From IMG/VR virus record IMGVR_UViG_3300021963_000347, positions 1 to 36,408 of that record: a stretch of 36,408 bases of DNA; one strand, given 5' to 3'. Below the pieces are notes generated by a model. The model searched no databases and had not been told where the DNA came from. It saw only the letters and a list, made by a program, of their open reading frames with translations. Source of the stretch: a virus. A program made the position numbers and the translations under genes. This document shows positions 15,137 through 23,166 of the stretch, piece by piece (the first letter of the stretch is position 1; the number at the start of each line of letters is the position of its first letter).

Positions 15137-18100
15137 TCACTTCTTGAGTTCTTCAATTTCTGCCTTAAGCGCAGCGATCATTTCGCCTTGCTCACGTACA
15201 GCAGCAATCAGAACACCAACAAGACCGTTATAGTTAACAGTCTTATGATCCTCTCCAGTGTGTACCAGTTGTGGCAGATACTCTTCGATCTGCTGAGCGA
15301 TGACACCGCAGGTTTCAGCTCCACTTGACTTCCAAGTGAAGTGTACACCCTCCAGTTTTCCAACCAGTTCGGATGCGTTCTCAATGACGCGGATGTTATC
15401 TTTCAGGTTTCTATCCGAAGATGAGTTGAAGTCAGTTGCAGTGACAATTCCACTAGAGTTGACATTAGCACAAGTCAATTGACCAGTGATAGTCATTGTT
15501 GTTTGTGCTTGAACATCTCCACTGAATGTGGAAACACCTGCATTGCTAATAAGCAATGAGTTGAAAGTGTTTGGTGCGTAACCCAGAGCGGTCTCAAGAG
15601 TTGCAACGGTTGTAGCGTCAACAGAGTTGATGCCAACAAGAGCGAAGGAATTAATCCATTCGCCGGTTGCACTATTATATCTCAGAAGTTGACCATTAGA
15701 AGGTGATGTTAAGGTAACATCGCTAAGGTCATTCAGAGAGTTGATTGCACCACCATATGTTTGAGTATTGTAAGCATAGAATTCGACAATATCTCCTGCA
15801 TAGGCAGCCTCACCAAGCGTAACAGTGGTTCCATTGGTTGCAGTAAACTCACTAGGAGCAAGTTTAACACCATTGACATAAATGTCAAGGTAACCAACAG
15901 TATAAGTTACTGTAAATGCGGTTTGACCAGCAGTTGCAGTTTGAACAGAAGTTGTTCTCAAGTTTGGAAGAGAACTTCCAAGAGTCGTCCAAGAAACACC
16001 TGCTCCAGTGCTTGATAAGACATAAGATGCAGTACCAACCGAATTATTACTATCAGTCAGAGTTCCATTGATCTTAATATTATTGAATGTAGAAATGCCA
16101 GTGGTAGCACTTACATTACCATTCAAATATCCAGTTACGTTACCAGTGACATTACCAGTTACGTTGCCAGTCAGAGCACCTACAAATCCACCAGTTGAAG
16201 TTGTAACACCAGAAGCATTAATATTGGTAATGGTTAAGGAGTTTGCACTTAAAACTGGTGTTCCATTAATTTCATACTGTTTACCTGATGCAAGGTTCCA
16301 ATCTTCACTTGAAGTTAATGCTGATGCAGTATTATTCCAAGTAATAGTCTTACGAATGTTATCAGAACCGATTCCAATACCTGCTCCATCAAGAAGTGTA
16401 TTGGTCGATGCTGTTGTAGCAACACCAACAATAAAGTCTGCAAGTTGAATTGTAGCCGAGTTTACAACAAACTGAGTACCATCAACATATAAGTCACCCT
16501 TAACTCTTACCGCACCAGTATTATCACCAACACCAGCTGGGTCAATTGTGATTACAGAAGGACCAGTAATTGTATTGGTGTTGATTCCGATTGCAGAACC
16601 AGAAGCACCAGTTGTAAACTGAGTAGCAGTTACAATACCAGTTGAGTTAACGTTAACCGCAGTAATAGAACCAGTTGCAGTAACAGCAGCAACAGATGCT
16701 GTTCCAGTAACGGTTGGAGATGCTAATGTTGGTGAAGTACCAAATACAAGAGCACCAGAACCAGTCTCATCGGTTACAGCAGCCGCTAAGTTAGCAGAAG
16801 ATGGAGTTACTAAGAATGCAGTTACACCAGTTCCAGCACTAGCAATGTTTGCTGCAATATAACCAGTACAGTTTGTCAAAGTACCACCAGAAGGAGTACC
16901 AAGAGCAGGAGTTACCAGAGCTGGGCTATTTGCAAATACAAGAGCACCAGAACCAGTCTCATCGGTTACAGCAGCCGCTAAGTTAGCAGAAGATGGAGTT
17001 GCTAAGAACGTTGCTACGTTAGCAGCGAGACCAGAAACACCAGATGAAATTGGCAGACCAGTACAGTTGGTAAGAGTACCAGATGTTGGAGTTCCAAGAA
17101 CTGGGGTTACGAGTGTTGGAGTATTTGCAAATACAAGTGCTCCAGTTCCAGTTTCATCAGTTACTGCAGAAGCAAGGTTTGCTGATGAAGGAGTCCCTAA
17201 GAATGTTGCTACGTTAGCAGCGAGTCCAGAAACACCAGATGAAATTGGCAGACCAGTGCAGTTAGTCAGAGTACCCGAAGAAGGAGTACCAAGAGCAGGA
17301 GTTACCAGAGTTGGTGATGTAGCAAATACAAGAGCACCAGAACCAGTTTCGTCGGTTACAGCAGAAGCAAGGTTTGATGAAGATGGAGTTGCAAGGAAGG
17401 TAGCAACGTTAGCACCAAGGCCAGTAACATTGCCCAGAGCAAGGTTACCACTTAATGTTCCTGCAGTAACTGCAAGACCAACAGCGTTAATACCACCAGA
17501 GGTGATTGTTACTCCAGAACCAATTCTAGCTGAAGTTGATGAAGTTACTCCACTAACATTCAAGTTGGTGATTCCAGCACTGGTATAAGTAGCATTAGTA
17601 CCACTCAGAGTTGTAACAACACCAGTAACAATGTTACCTGTTGCAATATTAGCAGTTGTAATATTATCAGTGGTGAAGTTACCAGTTGTATAAGTTGCAG
17701 TTGTACCACTAATTGTGGTAACAACACCAGTAACAATGTTACCAGTAGATGCATTCAGAGTTGTGGTATTTGCAGTTGTACTGTTAAAGTTTGTACCAGT
17801 TAAGGTATCAGTTGTTGAGTTATAAGTTAATTCTGCATCTGTAGCTGCAGTTGTCATTACACCAGAAGTTAAACTGGTTAATACAACTCTTTGTGAACCA
17901 GATCCAGCACTTAAAGTAGCACCAGTGTTTGTTAAGTTAGAACCGTCACCAACAAATGATGTTGCAGTAACAACACCAGTAACTCTAATACCACCAGAGG
18001 TGATTGTTACACCAGAACCAATAATTGCTGAAGTTGATGTTGTAACACCAGAAACATTCAAGTTGGTGATTCCAGCACTGGCATAAGTTGCGTTAGTACC

Positions 18101-20491
18101 ACTTAAGGTTGTAATCGTACCAACACCAGTAACGTTCAGGTTAGTGTGAGTTGTATTGGTAATAGTTGCGTTAGTACCACTTAAAGTTGTAACAACACCA
18201 GTAACAATGTTACCAGTGGTTGCATTCAGAGTTCCTAAGTTACCAGTTGTGTATGTAGCAGTTGTACCTGATAATGTAGTTACAACACCAGTAACAATGT
18301 TACCAGTTGTAAAGTTACCAGTTCCATAGGTAGCAGTTGTACCACTCAAAGTTGTAACTACACCAGTAACGATGTTACCAGTGGTTGCATTAAGTGTACC
18401 AACATTAGCAGTTGTACTCTGGAGAGTAGGAATTGTTCCTATACCAGAAGCATTAATATTGGTAATGGTTAAGGAGTTTGCACTTAAAACTGGTGTTCCA
18501 CCAATTTCATACTGTTTACCAGATGCAAGGTTCCAATCTTCACTTGAAGTTAATGCTGATGCAGTATTATTCCAAGTAATAGTCTTACGAATATTTGCAG
18601 AACCAATGCCAATTCCAGCACCGTCAAGAACAGTATTTGACGCAGCAGTTGATGCAACACCAACAACAAAATCAGCTAATTCAATTGTGCCTGAGTTTAC
18701 AATAAACTGAGCACCATCAACATACAGATCACCCTTAATTCTAACAGCACCAGTATTGTCACCAACAGCAGATGGGTCAATTGTGATAACTGCGGGACCA
18801 GAAATTGTATTAGTATTAATACCAATTGCAGAACCAGAAGCACCAGTTACAAACTGTGCTGCAGTAACTACACCACTATTGTTAATGTTGGTGGCATTTA
18901 GACTGGTTACAGTTGCGTTTGTACCACTCAGGTTAGTAAGTGATAAAACATCTGTAGTTGAGTTATAAGTTAATTCCGCATCCGTAGCTGCGGTTGTCAT
19001 TACACCAGAAGTCAGAGTTGTTAATACAACTCTAGATGCTCCAGAACCAGCACTTAAAGTAGCACCAGTGTTTGTTAAGTTAGAACCGTCACCAACAAAT
19101 GATGTTGCAGTAACAACACCAGTGACATTAACTCCAGTTGAGTTAGCTCTTACATTACCACCGCCTGCTAATAAAGTAGATGTTGTGGTAACACCAGAAT
19201 TATTCAAGTTTGTTGAGTTAACACTCGTATAAGTTGCATTAGTACCACTCAGAGTTGTAACAACACCAGTAACGATGTTACCAGTAGTTGCGTTGAGTGT
19301 ACCAACGTTAGCAGTTGTACTCTGAAGAGTAGGAATTGTGCCAACACCAGAAACATTCAGGTTTGTGATTCCAGCACTGGTATAAGTTGCGTTAGTACCA
19401 CTCAGAGTTGTAACAACACCAGTAACGATGTTACCAGTAGTTGCGTTGAGTGTTCCTAAGTTACCAGTTGTGTATGTAGCTGTAGTACCACTCAGAGTTG
19501 TAACAACACCAGTAACGATGTTACCAGTAGTTGCGTTGAGTGTTCCTAAGTTACCAGTTGTGTATGTAGCTGTAGTACCAGATAATGTAGTAACAACACC
19601 AGTAACGATATTGCCCGTGGTTGCATTCAGAGTTGATAACCCACCAGTTGTACCCTGAAGGTTGGTTAATGATAAAGTATCAGTTGTTGAGTTATAAGTT
19701 AATTCTGCATCCGTAGCTGCAGATGTCATTACACCCGAAGTCAGAGTTGTTAATACGACTCTAGATGCTCCAGAACCAGCACTTAAAGTAGCACCAGTAT
19801 TTGTTAATTGTGAACCATCACCTTTAAAACTAGTTGCAGTAATAACACCAGTAGCATTAATACCACCAGAAGTGATTGTTACACCAGAACCAATAATTGC
19901 TGAAGTTGATGTTGTAACACCAGAAACATTCAAGTTGGTGATTCCAGCACTGGTATAAGTAGCATTAGTACCACTCAGGGTTGTAACAACACCAGTAACG
20001 ATGTTACCAGTAGTTGCATTAGCAGTTGTAAAATTACCAGTAGTACCGTTAAGATTTGTATAAGTTGCAGTAGTACCACTTAAGGTTGTAACAACACCAG
20101 TAACAATGTTACCAGTTGCAATATTAGCAGTTGTAATATTATCAGTGGTGAAGTTACCAGTTGTATAGGTAACAGTTGTACCACTTAAGGTTGTTGCAGT
20201 AGAAACGCCGGCAGCGTTAATATTACCAGTTACGTTACCAACAACGTTACCTGTTACATTACCTGAAACGTTACCAGTTACGTTACCAGTCAGAGCACCT
20301 ACAAATCCACCAGTTGAAGTTGTAACTCCACTGATTCTTACGTTACCAACAACGGTAAACTTTGAATCTGGAAGTGCTGTACCGATACCGACTTTAGTTG
20401 AAGCTGAGTTGGAAGTAATTCCAATATAATTCGAACTTGCGTCCAGCTCCAAGAACGACGCAAATTGCGATAGTTCTCTGTTAAATGCCAT
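15137..20491 (-). CDS. Long repeat tail fibre with S74 self-cleaving chaperone domain
   Basis: This is a 1784-residue fibre. The first ~1030 residues are Thr/Asn/Gly/Val repeats (GNVTGNV runs, then 30-residue units with TTGNIVTGVVTTLSGTTATY). Residues about 1031-1256 are units of about 65 residues around GTPSSGTLTNCTGLPISSGV. About 1531-1592 holds a VNGVKLAPSEFTATNG module followed by LNDLSDV. The C-terminal 97 residues form a Peptidase_S74 intramolecular chaperone with SDRNLKDN. Ser1692 and Lys1697 have the Ser-x4-Lys spacing of the endosialidase autocleavage dyad, so about 92 residues should be released after trimerisation. It lies in the variable gp16-gp17 interval and is probably a host-recognition fibre. 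It has an AAAAGGAG ribosome site, an upstream hairpin and its own terminator. Confidence 0.93.
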   Translation of the reverse strand: MAFNRELSQFASFLELDASSNYIGITSNSASTKVGIGTALPDSKFTVVGNVRISGVTTSTGGFVGALTGNVTGNVSGNVTGNVVGNVTGNINAAGVSTATTLSGTTVTYTTGNFTTDNITTANIATGNIVTGVVTTLSGTTATYTNLNGTTGNFTTANATTGNIVTGVVTTLSGTNATYTSAGITNLNVSGVTTSTSAIIGSGVTITSGGINATGVITATSFKGDGSQLTNTGATLSAGSGASRVVLTTLTSGVMTSAATDAELTYNSTTDTLSLTNLQGTTGGLSTLNATTGNIVTGVVTTLSGTTATYTTGNLGTLNATTGNIVTGVVTTLSGTTATYTTGNLGTLNATTGNIVTGVVTTLSGTNATYTSAGITNLNVSGVGTIPTLQSTTANVGTLNATTGNIVTGVVTTLSGTNATYTSVNSTNLNNSGVTTTSTLLAGGGNVRANSTGVNVTGVVTATSFVGDGSNLTNTGATLSAGSGASRVVLTTLTSGVMTTAATDAELTYNSTTDVLSLTNLSGTNATVTSLNATNINNSGVVTAAQFVTGASGSAIGINTNTISGPAVITIDPSAVGDNTGAVRIKGDLYVDGAQFIVNSGTIELADFVVGVASTAASNTVLDGAGIGIGSANIRKTITWNNTASALTSSEDWNLASGKQYEIGGTPVLSANSLTITNINASGIGTIPTLQSTTANVGTLNATTGNIVTGVVTTLSGTTATYGTGNFTTGNIVTGVVTTLSGTTATYTTGNLGTLNATTGNIVTGVVTTLSGTNATITNTTHTNLNVTGVGTITTLSGTNATYASAGITNLNVSGVTTSTSAIIGSGVTITSGGIRVTGVVTATSFVGDGSNLTNTGATLSAGSGSQRVVLTSLTSGVMTTAATDAELTYNSTTDTLTGTNFNSTTANTTTLNASTGNIVTGVVTTISGTTATYTTGNFTTDNITTANIATGNIVTGVVTTLSGTNATYTSAGITNLNVSGVTSSTSARIGSGVTITSGGINAVGLAVTAGTLSGNLALGNVTGLGANVATFLATPSSSNLASAVTDETGSGALVFATSPTLVTPALGTPSSGTLTNCTGLPISSGVSGLAANVATFLGTPSSANLASAVTDETGTGALVFANTPTLVTPVLGTPTSGTLTNCTGLPISSGVSGLAANVATFLATPSSANLAAAVTDETGSGALVFANSPALVTPALGTPSGGTLTNCTGYIAANIASAGTGVTAFLVTPSSANLAAAVTDETGSGALVFGTSPTLASPTVTGTASVAAVTATGSITAVNVNSTGIVTATQFTTGASGSAIGINTNTITGPSVITIDPAGVGDNTGAVRVKGDLYVDGTQFVVNSATIQLADFIVGVATTASTNTLLDGAGIGIGSDNIRKTITWNNTASALTSSEDWNLASGKQYEINGTPVLSANSLTITNINASGVTTSTGGFVGALTGNVTGNVTGNVTGYLNGNVSATTGISTFNNIKINGTLTDSNNSVGTASYVLSSTGAGVSWTTLGSSLPNLRTTSVQTATAGQTAFTVTYTVGYLDIYVNGVKLAPSEFTATNGTTVTLGEAAYAGDIVEFYAYNTQTYGGAINSLNDLSDVTLTSPSNGQLLRYNSATGEWINSFALVGINSVDATTVATLETALGYAPNTFNSLLISNAGVSTFSGDVQAQTTMTITGQLTCANVNSSGIVTATDFNSSSDRNLKDNIRVIENASELVGKLEGVHFTWKSSGAETCGVIAQQIEEYLPQLVHTGEDHKTVNYNGLVGVLIAAVREQGEMIAALKAEIEELKK
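16205..16625 (-). repeat. Long cassette duplicated within the fibre gene (copy 2)
   Basis: About 140 codons (residues ~1290-1429) containing GTQFVVNS...LADFIVGVAT, LLDGAGIGIGS, IRKTITWNN and EDWNLASGKQYEI. They closely repeat the cassette at about 18444-18860 (residues ~544-683). Long stretches are identical at DNA level; boundaries are approximate. Confidence 0.85.
16725..17400 (-). repeat. Tandem 195-bp units (GTPSSGTLTNCTG type) in the fibre
   Basis: Three to four units with a period of 195 bp (65 residues); for example the cagatgaaat word recurs at 17041 and 17236. Each unit encodes TLVTPxLGTPxSGTLTNCTG followed by VATFLxTPSSANLAxAVTDE. The sequence type is widespread in phage fibres and suggests a repeated shaft element. 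Confidence 0.85.
18444..18860 (-). repeat. Long cassette duplicated within the fibre gene (copy 1)
   Basis: Partner of the cassette at 16205-16625, about 2.24 kb away. It is bounded by GTP-VLSANSLTITNINASG on one side and ATQF/AAQFVTGASGSAIGIN on the other. Confidence 0.85.
19401..19580 (-). repeat. Perfect 90-bp tandem duplication in the fibre
   Basis: Positions 19401-19490 and 19491-19580 are identical base for base. The unit encodes 30 residues around TLNATTGNIVTGVVTT. Partial, diverged copies flank it at about 18200-18320 and 19240-19340. Identity points to a very recent expansion by slippage or unequal recombination. Confidence 0.95.
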
Positions 20492-20510
20492 TTTCTCCTT
20501 TTAAAAAGTT

Positions 20511-20542
20511 GGATGGGGTTTTTTAGATCTAAAAAGCCATCC
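20511..20542 (-). other. Leader hairpin upstream of the S74 fibre
   Basis: GGATGG (20511-20516) pairs with CCATCC (20537-20542) around an inner palindrome TTTTTAGATCTAAAAA, with a small asymmetric internal loop. It lies between the late motif at 20572 and the ribosome site at 20495-20501. A T5 run follows on the minus strand, so it could be a weak attenuator or an RNA stability element. Confidence 0.55.
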
Positions 20543-20571
20543 TCATGCCCAAAGACACTAGGCTATGCAAT

Positions 20572-20578
20572 TATTTAG
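20572..20578 (-). promoter_or_regulatory. Late promoter motif CTAAATA upstream of the S74 fibre
   Basis: CTAAATA overlaps the stop codon (20577-20575) of the 233-residue gene. The leader to the fibre ATG would be about 75 bases and contains the hairpin at 20511-20542. Confidence 0.5.
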
Positions 20579-21276
20579 AAACTGCTTAAAGAAACTCTTT
20601 TCCAACTGTTCGTGGCAACACAAACGTAAAGATATGAGGAATCGTATGACATTTGACCAGCTAATCCATTTGATGATGATGTTGCTGGTGGGTTGTGTAA
20701 AACGTTTGGAGATACTCCAGTTGATGGTGTATTATATGCATGAAAATCTACTACTTCTCCGCCATAAGTAGATTCATTAAAAATTACCGATGTACCATTG
20801 GTTGCAGTAAAATCTGAAGGTGCTAATTTTACTCCATTAACATATACATCTAAAAACCCAACAGTATAATTTAAAGTAAAAGTATTTGTTCCTGCAATAG
20901 CAACTGTTGAAGAAGTATTTCTTAAAACACTAGCAGATGCCCAAGTAACTCCAACTCCAGTGGACTGCAAATATTGACCATTTTGGCCCGTTGAAGAAGC
21001 AGCACTTACAGTTCCACTGACAACAAAATTCTGAACAGTAAGCGTAGATCCAATGGATACATTATTTGCATAAGAAATTGAATTACCACCGTAGTTCTCC
21101 TTCCAAGGAGTAAGCGATGCTACGGTTGTTGCAATTCCAACTCCGCCAGTATCAACCTGAGCGAATAGTTGTCCATCATACGTGTTTAAACCAAGTTCGC
21201 CCAGAGGCAATTGGTCCGTTGTCGGTCTTTTGCCGGGTACGGCTGACCGTTTAATTTTGATATTCGGATTTGCCAT
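20575..21276 (-). CDS. Short fibre / adhesin-like protein
   Basis: The 233-residue product begins with an IKRSAVPGKRPTTDQLPLGELGLNTYDGQLF motif (residues ~7-37), resembling the N-terminal repeat of phage tropism-type and fibre proteins. A beta-rich middle is followed by VNGVKLAPSDFTATNGTSV, the same module found near residue 1535 of the 1784-residue fibre. The end is a compact GLAGQMSYDSSYLYVCV...WKRVSLSSF element typical of fibre tips. It is probably a small receptor-binding or fibre-connecting protein. An upstream leader of about 70 bases holds a 20-bp palindrome. Confidence 0.8.
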   Translation of the reverse strand: MANPNIKIKRSAVPGKRPTTDQLPLGELGLNTYDGQLFAQVDTGGVGIATTVASLTPWKENYGGNSISYANNVSIGSTLTVQNFVVSGTVSAASSTGQNGQYLQSTGVGVTWASASVLRNTSSTVAIAGTNTFTLNYTVGFLDVYVNGVKLAPSDFTATNGTSVIFNESTYGGEVVDFHAYNTPSTGVSPNVLHNPPATSSSNGLAGQMSYDSSYLYVCVATNSWKRVSLSSF

Positions 21277-21310
21277 CAGGTCAAATTAACATTGTTGGTA
21301 TATACCGTAA

Positions 21311-21330
21311 AATCCAATATATATTGGATT
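21311..21330. other. Perfect 20-bp palindrome in a gene leader
   Basis: AATCCAATATATATTGGATT is its own reverse complement. It lies between the late motif at 21348-21355 and the gene start at 21276, so it would form a hairpin in the mRNA leader or a symmetric protein site in DNA. No T-run follows. Confidence 0.7.
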
Positions 21331-21347
21331 GTAACTAGCATTAAAAA

Positions 21348-21355
21348 TATTTATT
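21348..21355 (-). promoter_or_regulatory. Late promoter motif AATAAATA upstream of the 233-residue fibre gene
   Basis: AATAAATA on the minus strand lies 72 bases before the ATG at 21276 and just past the stop of the 61-residue gene. A TTAAATA variant overlaps it. Confidence 0.55.
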
Positions 21356-21361
21356 TAAGTT

Positions 21362-21547
21362 CTAATATGTCGTCTCTGAATTGTGATCAGATTTTAACTC
21401 ATATTGTTTTAACTTTTCTTCCAACTCAATTATTTTTGCAAGTGCTTGTTCTAACTTAGTTTCTGCAACAACGAGTTGTGTAAATAAATCCATTACTTTT
21501 TTCTGGTAAGTATTCAATAGATACTTCAAATCAGTTTCAGATGCCAT
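21362..21547 (-). CDS. Small coiled-coil protein
   Basis: The 61-residue product is almost wholly one amphipathic helix, with Leu/Ile heptads through VVAETKLEQALAKIIELEEKL, and no other motif. It is packed nine bases behind the 397-residue fibre gene and before the next late motif, so it is probably co-expressed with fibres. An oligomerisation or fibre assembly role is a guess from size and context. Confidence 0.65.
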   Translation of the reverse strand: MASETDLKYLLNTYQKKVMDLFTQLVVAETKLEQALAKIIELEEKLKQYELKSDHNSETTY

Positions 21548-21556
21548 AATTTAAAA

Positions 21557-22750
21557 TCAGAATGAGCCTCCATCAATAGTTATGTTGATCAGATTTCTAG
21601 TTGATCCAGCACAAGAAATTACCTGAGTTTGTCCTGCACAGTCATTCAGATAAAGTGATCCGATTTCCAATGCTGCGTATCCAGAAGGAGTTAAAACACC
21701 AGAAGACTCTGATACAGCAGAAGCAAGAACAATTCTTGATGCGCTCTCATCCCAATAAACTGCGGCTTTCTTGGCAGTTCCATCATAATAATTTAAAAGT
21801 AATCCAAGATCAAGATCTAGATCAGTAGATGGTGCAGATCCATTTACCAAACCAACCTCAATTAAAGCATCTTCAACAGTTAATGTTTGAGTATTAACTT
21901 GAGTTGTTGATCCGTTAACAAAAAGATTACCACCAATTGTAAGATTACCTGTAATATTTCCAGTTGTAGCAGTAGCAACACCACTAACCACAATACCTGA
22001 TGGATTTGTATCAAAAGCAGTAGAATTGACTTCTCCAGTTAAGTCACCAACAAAAGATGATGATGTAACAATTCCTGCAAATGATGCATTTTTCCATCTC
22101 TTAGCACCATTACCTAAAGTGTACGTATCATCATCAGTTGGAATTAATCCAGAAGCAAATTCTCCCCCAACAACAACATTATCACCATCAGTATCACCAA
22201 GTCCAATCGTACCTCCACGGAAGGTTACGACTCCAACAAATTCTGAATATCCTTGTACGTTTAAATTTTCACCAACTGTAAGATTTTTATTAACTCCAAG
22301 ACCACCGTCAATTTGAACTGCACCACTATCAGCATTTCCAAGTTGATTATTGGTTGTGTCAGTGAATGATGCAATGCCACTAAAAGTTGGACTTGAAGAT
22401 CCGCTAGCCCAACTTAAGTTTCCATTACCGTCATTGGTTAAAACTGTACTTGCATTTCCTTGAGACCCAGGGAAATAATAAGTTACAATTCCAGCAAGAG
22501 AAGCAGGAGATGCAAGTGTGATAAAACTTGTACCATTATCAGTTCCTTCTACAAGATTAACGCCGCTACCTGTTGTAGAAGTATTTTTAGTCCAATATCT
22601 ATGAGAACCTACAAATTTATTTGTTGCTGTTGAAGATGTTAATCCAACATACAAGTCATAACTATCAGTTGTAAATCCTGGTTCGCCTGCTTGCAACCCA
22701 GGAAGATTTGTAAATAATCCTCTTTTAAACTGAATAACCGGTGCAGGCAT
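21557..22750 (-). CDS. Fibre-like protein with tropism-type N-terminus
   Basis: This 397-residue protein starts PVIQFKRGLFTNLPGLQAGEPGF..DLYVGLTSS, the QFKRG...LxxGEPGxxTD pattern of Mtd_N-like domains that attach fibres or adhesins to the tail. Beta-rich repeats follow (NLTVGENLNVQG, GIVTSSSFVGDLTGEVNS, TIGGNLFVNGSTTQVNTQTLTVEDALIEVGLV). The VNGSTTQVNTQTL piece is a common fibre shaft element. It ends in a small C-terminal domain with ALEIGSLYLNDCAGQ. There is no S74 domain. It is probably a side fibre or a connector in the same fibre set as its neighbours. Confidence 0.83.
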   Translation of the reverse strand: MPAPVIQFKRGLFTNLPGLQAGEPGFTTDSYDLYVGLTSSTATNKFVGSHRYWTKNTSTTGSGVNLVEGTDNGTSFITLASPASLAGIVTYYFPGSQGNASTVLTNDGNGNLSWASGSSSPTFSGIASFTDTTNNQLGNADSGAVQIDGGLGVNKNLTVGENLNVQGYSEFVGVVTFRGGTIGLGDTDGDNVVVGGEFASGLIPTDDDTYTLGNGAKRWKNASFAGIVTSSSFVGDLTGEVNSTAFDTNPSGIVVSGVATATTGNITGNLTIGGNLFVNGSTTQVNTQTLTVEDALIEVGLVNGSAPSTDLDLDLGLLLNYYDGTAKKAAVYWDESASRIVLASAVSESSGVLTPSGYAALEIGSLYLNDCAGQTQVISCAGSTRNLINITIDGGSF

Positions 22751-22776
22751 TTGTCTAAATTATCTTTTACTTAATA

Positions 22777-22783
22777 TATTTAG
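22777..22783 (-). promoter_or_regulatory. Late promoter motif CTAAATA upstream of the 397-residue fibre gene
   Basis: CTAAATA lies 27 bases before the ATG at 22750 and three bases past the stop of the preceding gene. Confidence 0.5.
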
Positions 22784-22785
22784 TT

Positions 22786-23136
22786 TTAAAAAGTTCCTGC
22801 ATCTACATCAATACGATCATCAAGATCGATGTCCATCTGATCAAGAAATGAAGTTGCATAACCAACCAATCCAGGTTGATTTGGTTCTGTAGCAGCTGCA
22901 TTTAAAACTTGATCTGGATTTACAAGTTTATATTTTTGTGTTCCCGCATCATAAACTAAAACATACTGATCTTTACTTGAAAGATCGGAAACTGAAACAT
23001 CGCTAAGATCTGAAAGTTTTTCGGCCACGACGGTTTTCTCTACAGAAACTGCATAAGGTTTTGAAACCAAATTTTTTGTGGATACAAGGAAAGCATTAGT
23101 TCCATTGCTTTCTAAACTTACATTGTATTCTGGCAT
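22786..23136 (-). CDS. Small fibre-associated protein with LSDLSDV module
   Basis: From the ATG at 23136-23134 the product is 116 residues, starting MPEYNVSLESNG. A TTG nine bases upstream would add three residues but has no better ribosome site. The middle has EKLSDLSDVSVSDL followed by QYVLVYDAGTQKYKLV, the linker-like module that in the big fibre reads LNDLSDVTLTSPSNGQLLRY. The end, DQMDIDLDDRIDVDAGTF, is acidic. It is probably a short connector or adaptor for fibres. It has a CTAAATA motif upstream that overlaps the stop of the preceding gene. Confidence 0.75.
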   Translation of the reverse strand: MPEYNVSLESNGTNAFLVSTKNLVSKPYAVSVEKTVVAEKLSDLSDVSVSDLSSKDQYVLVYDAGTQKYKLVNPDQVLNAAATEPNQPGLVGYATSFLDQMDIDLDDRIDVDAGTF

Positions 23137-23159
23137 GGATATCAAAACCCATTTAAAGA

Positions 23160-23166
23160 TATTTAG
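23160..23166 (-). promoter_or_regulatory. Late promoter motif CTAAATA
   Basis: Overlaps the stop codon (23165-23163) of the 111-residue gene and lies 24 bases before the ATG at 23136. Confidence 0.5.

Noticed and set aside
17067-17588. Plus-strand open frame of 173 codons, and others at 15761-16448, 18372-18968 and 19428-19658, opposite the fibre gene
   Set aside because: They mirror the fibre repeats: Thr/Val/Gly codons of biased composition leave the opposite strand open. Their Val/Pro/Ala-rich translations have no independent motif or ribosome site.
19240-20260. Regularly spaced repeats resembling a CRISPR array
   Set aside because: The repeats are in frame, vary at third positions, lack unique spacers and encode the fibre shaft.
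15137-20491. Possible frameshift or gene fusion in the very long fibre frame
   Set aside because: The frame is uninterrupted, with a single plausible start, a good ribosome site, a proper S74 end and a terminator.
23137-23145. TTG start extending the LSDLSDV protein by three residues
   Set aside because: An ATG in the same frame starts MPEYNV and no better ribosome site supports TTG.
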